From Sulfobacillus thermosulfidooxidans (GTDB taxonomy: Bacteria; Bacillota; Sulfobacillia; Sulfobacillales; Sulfobacillaceae): a stretch of 64,000 nucleotides of DNA. Positions 60,014 through 64,000 of the stretch are shown here, one piece after another (the stretch's first letter is position 1; each line of letters begins with the position of its first letter). Position numbers and translations under genes: made by a program. The notes beneath the pieces are model-generated. The model ran no database searches. It saw only the letters and a list, made by a program, of their open reading frames with translations, and had not been told where the DNA came from. The stretch covers positions 372,001 through 436,000 of the forward strand of contig NZ_LGRO01000001.1 of the NCBI RefSeq assembly GCF_001280565.1, written 5' to 3'.

Positions 60014-61027
60014 TTACGACTCCACGAAAACGTCGAACAATGCTTCTTCGGGTGCCGGCTCTGGCGATTGCCGGGCAAAGTCTATTGCCTCTTCAACCTG
60101 TGTGATGACGGCATTTTGAATCTGCTGGTCTTCATCTTCCGTGAGAAATTGGTGCTCAAAAAGGTATTCACGAAATCGTTTGATCGGATCCAACTGTCGC
60201 CAGGCATCTTTTTCGCCAGCATGGAGATAGACTTCGGGATCGCCTTGGAAGTGCCCGTAAAGTCTTGTCGTTTCCACTTCCAGTAACGTCGGGCCCTTAC
60301 CTTGCCGTGCCCGACTGATGGCTTCTTCGGCCGCTTCCGAAATCGCCAGCACATCATTGCCGGCAATATAGACCCCAGGAAGCCCGTAAGCTTGGGCCCG
60401 CTCGCTATTATGAGCAATGGCCGTCGACTGCTCTTTCGGTACAGATATGGCATAGTGATTATCCTCAATCACAAAAATGACCGGGGCTTTCCACAACGCG
60501 GCCAAGTTCAGACTTTCATGAAATGTGCCCTGATTAGCAGCCCCTTCCCCTGCAAAGGCAATAGCCACATTGTCACGCCCTTGCCGCTTAAAGGCTAATG
60601 CCGCTCCAACAGCGGGAGGAAATCCAGCGCCCACAATACCGGAACAACTAAAATGGGTGAGGGGATCGAAAAGGTGCATATGACCCCCCTTCCCGTGGGA
60701 GAGCCCTGTTTGGCGGCCAAAGATTTCCGCAGTCATCCGCTTGAGATCAACCCCTTTGGCGATGGCGAAATGATGAGGGCGGTGCGGAGCCGTTACCGCA
60801 TCCTCCCTCCGTAAATGCCGTATCACCCCTACGGCTACGGGTTCTTGACCGGCTGCTAAATGCATTTCGCCTGGGATGGTTCCCGCCGCAATACTAAATA
60901 AAGGGGTTTTGCCTTCGGTATAAATCTCCGCGATCCGATCTTCGTAACGGCGAATCAAACACATTGTGCGGTACATCTCGACATACTTCGCCACCTGTGT
61001 CTTGTCCGGATTTTCCATCTGGTCCAT
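60014..61027 (-). CDS. 2-oxoacid dehydrogenase E1 alpha subunit
   Basis: The product is 337 residues from ATG 61027 after AAAGGAC; the longer frame has no ribosome site. The TPP motif GEGAANQGTFHESLNLAALW runs on to the closing EDN, and HGKGGHMHL and YRMC-like N-terminal MYRTMCLIRRYEDRI are typical of PDH/acetoin dehydrogenase alpha subunits. It lies downstream of an IclR regulator on the same strand and 135 bp upstream of E1 beta. Confidence 0.92.
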   Translation of the reverse strand: MDQMENPDKTQVAKYVEMYRTMCLIRRYEDRIAEIYTEGKTPLFSIAAGTIPGEMHLAAGQEPVAVGVIRHLRREDAVTAPHRPHHFAIAKGVDLKRMTAEIFGRQTGLSHGKGGHMHLFDPLTHFSCSGIVGAGFPPAVGAALAFKRQGRDNVAIAFAGEGAANQGTFHESLNLAALWKAPVIFVIEDNHYAISVPKEQSTAIAHNSERAQAYGLPGVYIAGNDVLAISEAAEEAISRARQGKGPTLLEVETTRLYGHFQGDPEVYLHAGEKDAWRQLDPIKRFREYLFEHQFLTEDEDQQIQNAVITQVEEAIDFARQSPEPAPEEALFDVFVES

Positions 61028-61138
61028 TGTTTCCGTCCTTTCTCTGTTCTGACATTCTTGTACGTAACGATGCGCTCGTTTTCCAAAACTCAACGTTCTC
61101 AGTCTCAAATCTCATCGACTAGGTGGTTTTTCAAATCG

Positions 61139-61954
61139 TTAACCCGTCGATTTGGTATACTCTACCCGCTCAGGATGTTGGTCACTTGATACGCGAAAGC
61201 CCAACTCTTGGGATACTTTCGTGGATCGTTGCAACAAATCGGCCAATAATGAAGCATGCAGACGATCGTAGCGACTTCGGGGAAGAGAAATCGCTATGGA
61301 ACCCCATATGCTTTGGGTATAATTAAAAATCGGCACGCCAATGCAGCATACGCCTTCTTCCCATTCTTCTTCGTCCAAGGAATAGCCGCGTTCCCTCGTA
61401 ACAAGTCGTGCGTGTTGCAAATCGTTCCATTGAATGCGGGAATGTTCGGTGCGGATGACGGGTGGATGGCGGAGATAATACTGGTGAAATGTCTTAGGCG
61501 AGACGTAAGCCAAAATGGCTTTGCCTAACGCATGAACGAACGCATGCTCATAATATCCCACATAGAGTGAACGAACCTTCAATGCTTGATTTCCTTCAGC
61601 GATATACTGGATGACAATCTCGTCACCGTCCCACTTTGCGACGTAAGTCGTTTCATGCCAGTGACGACTCATTTCATGGGCGAGATCTTGCAGCTCAATC
61701 GGCACCGTTTGTTGAGATTGAATTTGACTGTGCAAGTAGGAGACCTTATGGGACAGGATATAAACGTGCCGTTCGCGATCCTTTTTCACATACCCACAGT
61801 CCACCAAGGTGTTAATCAAATGATAACAGGTGCTGATAGGAATTCCCGATACCCGGCTGAGCCATTTTATGGTGGTACCAGCGGGCTGCTCCCCCAAAAG
61901 ATCGAGTAAGTGCAATCCCCGGGACAAGCTTTTTATCGTCCAGGATTCAGCCAT
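61139..61954 (-). CDS. IclR-family regulator
   Basis: The product is 271 residues after GGAGGTAGG. The N-terminal winged helix (WTIKSLSRGLHLLDLLGEQP, then SRVSGIPISTCYHLINTLVD) and the C-terminal effector domain (HALGKAILAYVSPKTFHQYY, RERGYSLDEEEWEEGVCCIG, VPIFN) are typical of IclR proteins that sense small carbon metabolites. It probably controls the dehydrogenase operon that follows, and perhaps the divergent transporter. Confidence 0.9.
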   Translation of the reverse strand: MAESWTIKSLSRGLHLLDLLGEQPAGTTIKWLSRVSGIPISTCYHLINTLVDCGYVKKDRERHVYILSHKVSYLHSQIQSQQTVPIELQDLAHEMSRHWHETTYVAKWDGDEIVIQYIAEGNQALKVRSLYVGYYEHAFVHALGKAILAYVSPKTFHQYYLRHPPVIRTEHSRIQWNDLQHARLVTRERGYSLDEEEWEEGVCCIGVPIFNYTQSIWGSIAISLPRSRYDRLHASLLADLLQRSTKVSQELGFRVSSDQHPERVEYTKSTG

Positions 61955-61995
61955 GGTCCTACCTCCAATGTGTCTGAATCGGCCGCTCCATGTCC

Positions 61996-62023
61996 ATTAT
62001 AAAAGCTCACGCATCTCGCTCAA
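61996..62023 (-). promoter_or_regulatory. Promoter of the IclR gene
   Basis: On the minus strand TTGAGC (62023-62018) and TATAAT (62001-61996) are separated by 16 bases. Confidence 0.72.
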
Positions 62024-62131
62024 TACAAAGTATTTCAAATAATGAGAACCACCGATGCCTGTTCATGCTTGTTGGGCTTTCGGGGATAAGTTTTTCGGAA
62101 AAAACGGAGTTATCTTGAAAAACATATATGA

Positions 62132-62160
62132 TTAAGATGATAGGGTTTATCTGGTATAAT
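62132..62160 (+). promoter_or_regulatory. Promoter of the YeeE/YedE gene
   Basis: TTAAGA and TATAAT are separated by 17 bases, with AAAGGAGG and the start codon 34 bases beyond. It diverges from the IclR promoter. Confidence 0.72.
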
Positions 62161-62193
62161 TGGTCAAGCATTTCGATAAAGGAGGCAAGTAGG

Positions 62194-63447
62194 ATGGCCA
62201 CGGAAGAACGACACGTATCAAATCTCGATGAACCCATTTCTGGGAAAGCGATAGGGCGACCACCGAACCGACGCATCGTGTCCATCGCCGTAACCGTTCT
62301 CGGACTAGGCGTAATTGTTTTGGGATCCTTTCAATCTTGGACTCTCGCGACATTATTCGGTATCGGATGTGTGCTCGGTCTCGGTTTGTACCATACACAT
62401 TATGGATTTACGTCATCGTTTCGGCATTTCTTATTAGACCGTCGAAGTGCAGGTCTTCGTGCTCAAATGCTGATGATCCTTATCGCCAATATGCTGTTTC
62501 TTCCGTTATTAATACGTGGCGAGGTTTTGGGTCATCGTGTCACGGGATACGTCTTTCCTGTTGGCTTGGCGGTGGTTGCGGGCGCTTTTCTTTTTGGAAT
62601 AGGCATGCAACTGGCAGATGCCTGTGCCTCGGGGACTTTATACCATACCGGAGGCGGCGATCGTCGGGGGATTCTTACGATTGGTGGATTTGTTCTCGGG
62701 TCGGTATTGGGTAGTGTAAACTTCCCGTGGTGGATGCGTACTCCACATTTACCAGCCATTTCGTTTATTGAATCATTGGGTATCGTGGGCGGTGGGCTTC
62801 TTCAACTGCTTATTGTCGGGACGATCTTTTTGGCCGTGTGGTGGCTGGAACGGATGCAGCATGGTCAGGTGCAAGCCCTATTTAATGGCGGTCCCGGTAG
62901 GAGAGTAGACGGGAGACGCTATTGGACGCCTGTTCTACAAGGGCCGTGGTCATGGGTGACGGGAAGCGTGATTTTGGCCTTCGGAAATTTCCTGGTCTTG
63001 ATGTTGTCGGGCAAACCATGGGGGATTACGTTCGCTTATGCATTGTGGGGGGCAAAAATTGCCGAAGGGCTAGGATTTCAGGTTACTCATTGGGCGTATT
63101 GGCAGATTCCAGCTAATGCCCACGCGTTACATCAGAGTATTTTTCACGATGTCACGACGGTATTGGATTTTGGAGTAATTGTGGGAGCGTTGCTGGGAGC
63201 GGGTCTCGCTGGAGGATTATTGCAAATGTCCTTAAAACAACTACCCCGCCGGCTACTGGTGTCGGTTTTCCTCGGCGGAATTATGATGGGTTATGGCGCA
63301 CGCATTGCATTTGGATGCAACATTGGCGCATATTTTTCCGGTGTGGCTTCATTCAGTCTCCATGGTTGGCTATGGTTGTTTAGCGCTATGCTGGGAAGCG
63401 CATTAGGAGTAAGATTGCGGCCGATATTTGGACTGGTAAACTGCTGA
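62194..63447 (+). CDS. YeeE/YedE family transporter (thiosulfate or sulfur-compound uptake)
   Basis: The product is 417 residues from ATG 62194 after AAAGGAGG. About nine to ten membrane helices are visible. The family Cys motifs occur in QLADACASGTLYHTG (Cys144) and ARIAFGCNIGAYFSG near the C-terminus; these Cys residues relay thiosulfate in TsuA. The usual first Cys position in the N-terminal repeat reads HYGFTSSFRHFL instead. Thiosulfate uptake is the best-supported role, selenium or other sulfur compounds remaining possible. Confidence 0.85.
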   Translation: MATEERHVSNLDEPISGKAIGRPPNRRIVSIAVTVLGLGVIVLGSFQSWTLATLFGIGCVLGLGLYHTHYGFTSSFRHFLLDRRSAGLRAQMLMILIANMLFLPLLIRGEVLGHRVTGYVFPVGLAVVAGAFLFGIGMQLADACASGTLYHTGGGDRRGILTIGGFVLGSVLGSVNFPWWMRTPHLPAISFIESLGIVGGGLLQLLIVGTIFLAVWWLERMQHGQVQALFNGGPGRRVDGRRYWTPVLQGPWSWVTGSVILAFGNFLVLMLSGKPWGITFAYALWGAKIAEGLGFQVTHWAYWQIPANAHALHQSIFHDVTTVLDFGVIVGALLGAGLAGGLLQMSLKQLPRRLLVSVFLGGIMMGYGARIAFGCNIGAYFSGVASFSLHGWLWLFSAMLGSALGVRLRPIFGLVNC

Positions 63448-64000
63448 CATTTAGGCTGTGCTGGAATTCTGAGCGTGGGATTGTGGTCCAAGTGTCATTT
63501 TGGAGGACACGGAATCCGTAGGCTATAGACGCCTCAGCCTTGTAGTAGGTCGGTAGTGACAATAAGTTGTATCCTTTTCGCCTCGCGTCATTCTTCAGAT
63601 GGAGGGGGCTAGACACGACTTGGGGCCTCATCATCATAATCCTCCTTAGGGTGATGGTTTCGATTTGGATGACGCGAGCGTTTGCGCGATGTGACGGTAA
63701 TTGTTGCGGGAATCACTGCGCGGGTTTTCTAAGAGTAAGACCAGCTGATCTTTGGGGCTGGTAAGGAATTTGTCAGGACATGGCACCCTCGTTTCTTTTC
63801 ACCGGGGTGCCCGTTTTTGTGACATGTGGCCCATGTAGGAGAATCAAGAGTGGGGGTGATCACCAAACACGGATCCATCGACCCTCAAATCGGAACCAAG
63901 GGGAATATGGTATGCGCAAAAAGAGCTGCCGCGTAGTGGACCATATGGTCCTGTCGGACTTTCTTAGCATCGTCTATTCTTAAAAACAAAGCGTGACCAT
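63448..64000. other. Downstream spacer to the window edge
   Basis: A minus-strand frame (63386-63637) contains natural-looking sequence (NDARRKGYNLLSLPTYYKAE) but has no ribosome site and may be a gene fragment. No terminator or other gene can be supported before the edge. Confidence 0.4.

Overview
The window reads as a stretch of a large conjugative-type plasmid (or an integrated form of one) from a Gram-positive bacterium. Strong AGGAGG ribosome binding sites precede most genes. Conjugation genes of the PrgI/VirB4/VirD4 type sit with a VirB1-like muramidase. The replication region carries a Gram-positive style antisense-RNA attenuator. A thiosulfate-type YeeE/YedE transporter and the mid-GC genes would fit an acidophilic Bacillota such as Sulfobacillus, but no rRNA, tRNA or taxonomic marker is present, so the host is an inference.

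1-30.5 kb, all on the minus strand (transcription runs from about 30.5 kb towards 1): a long conjugation and pilus locus. In transcription order it holds two unknown proteins, a transglycosylase, a lipoprotein, an SF2 helicase, a VirD4 coupling ATPase, several unknown plasmid proteins, an inserted MNT/HEPN toxin-antitoxin pair, membrane proteins, a CHC2/Toprim primase-like protein, a VirB6/TrbL-like channel protein, a PrgI-like protein, a VirB4 ATPase split into two genes, a VirB2-like pilin, and then a complete Tad-type pilus assembly set (CpaE-like ATPase, thioredoxin-like protein, CpaF ATPase, TadB, TadC, small Flp-like protein, TadE-like protein). No relaxase is visible. Two small genes here are broken at C-homopolymer tracts.

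30.5-31.6 kb: no protein gene, but a well-formed promoter, about 580 nt dense in hairpins, and an intrinsic terminator, all on the minus strand. I interpret this as a large structured noncoding RNA. It is the most novel-looking object in the window.

31.6-39.6 kb: accessory genes. These are an XRE-like regulator, a creatininase-family amidohydrolase with a GntR/UTRA regulator, a BrnT/BrnA toxin-antitoxin pair with an apparently leaderless promoter, a decayed DUF1778 antitoxin, a dead IS1182-like element and a SIR2-domain protein likely to be a defence gene.

39.4-46 kb: the plasmid maintenance core. A 2.3 kb AT-rich gene-free stretch carries four copies of the palindrome GTTCCGAYRTCGGAAC (one has a single mismatch). 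It is followed by an HTH protein, ParA and ParB, two more palindrome copies, and a divergent winged-helix replication protein. The rep leader contains a counter-transcribed RNA, an antiterminator candidate and an intrinsic terminator, laid out like the copy-number control of pIP501/pAMbeta1-type plasmids.

46-57.8 kb: an HNH-like gene with a strong internal start, an AbrB/PIN toxin-antitoxin pair with octamer repeats in its leader, a ferritin-like protein, and a TetR-headed operon (ribB, acyltransferase-TPR, MMPL exporter, unknown, SDR reductase, SRPBCC protein) that looks like lipid or polyketide-type envelope metabolism. Decayed insertion sequence remnants follow.

57.8-64 kb: a 2-oxoacid dehydrogenase operon (IclR regulator, E1 alpha, E1 beta, E2; no E3) and a divergent YeeE/YedE transporter.
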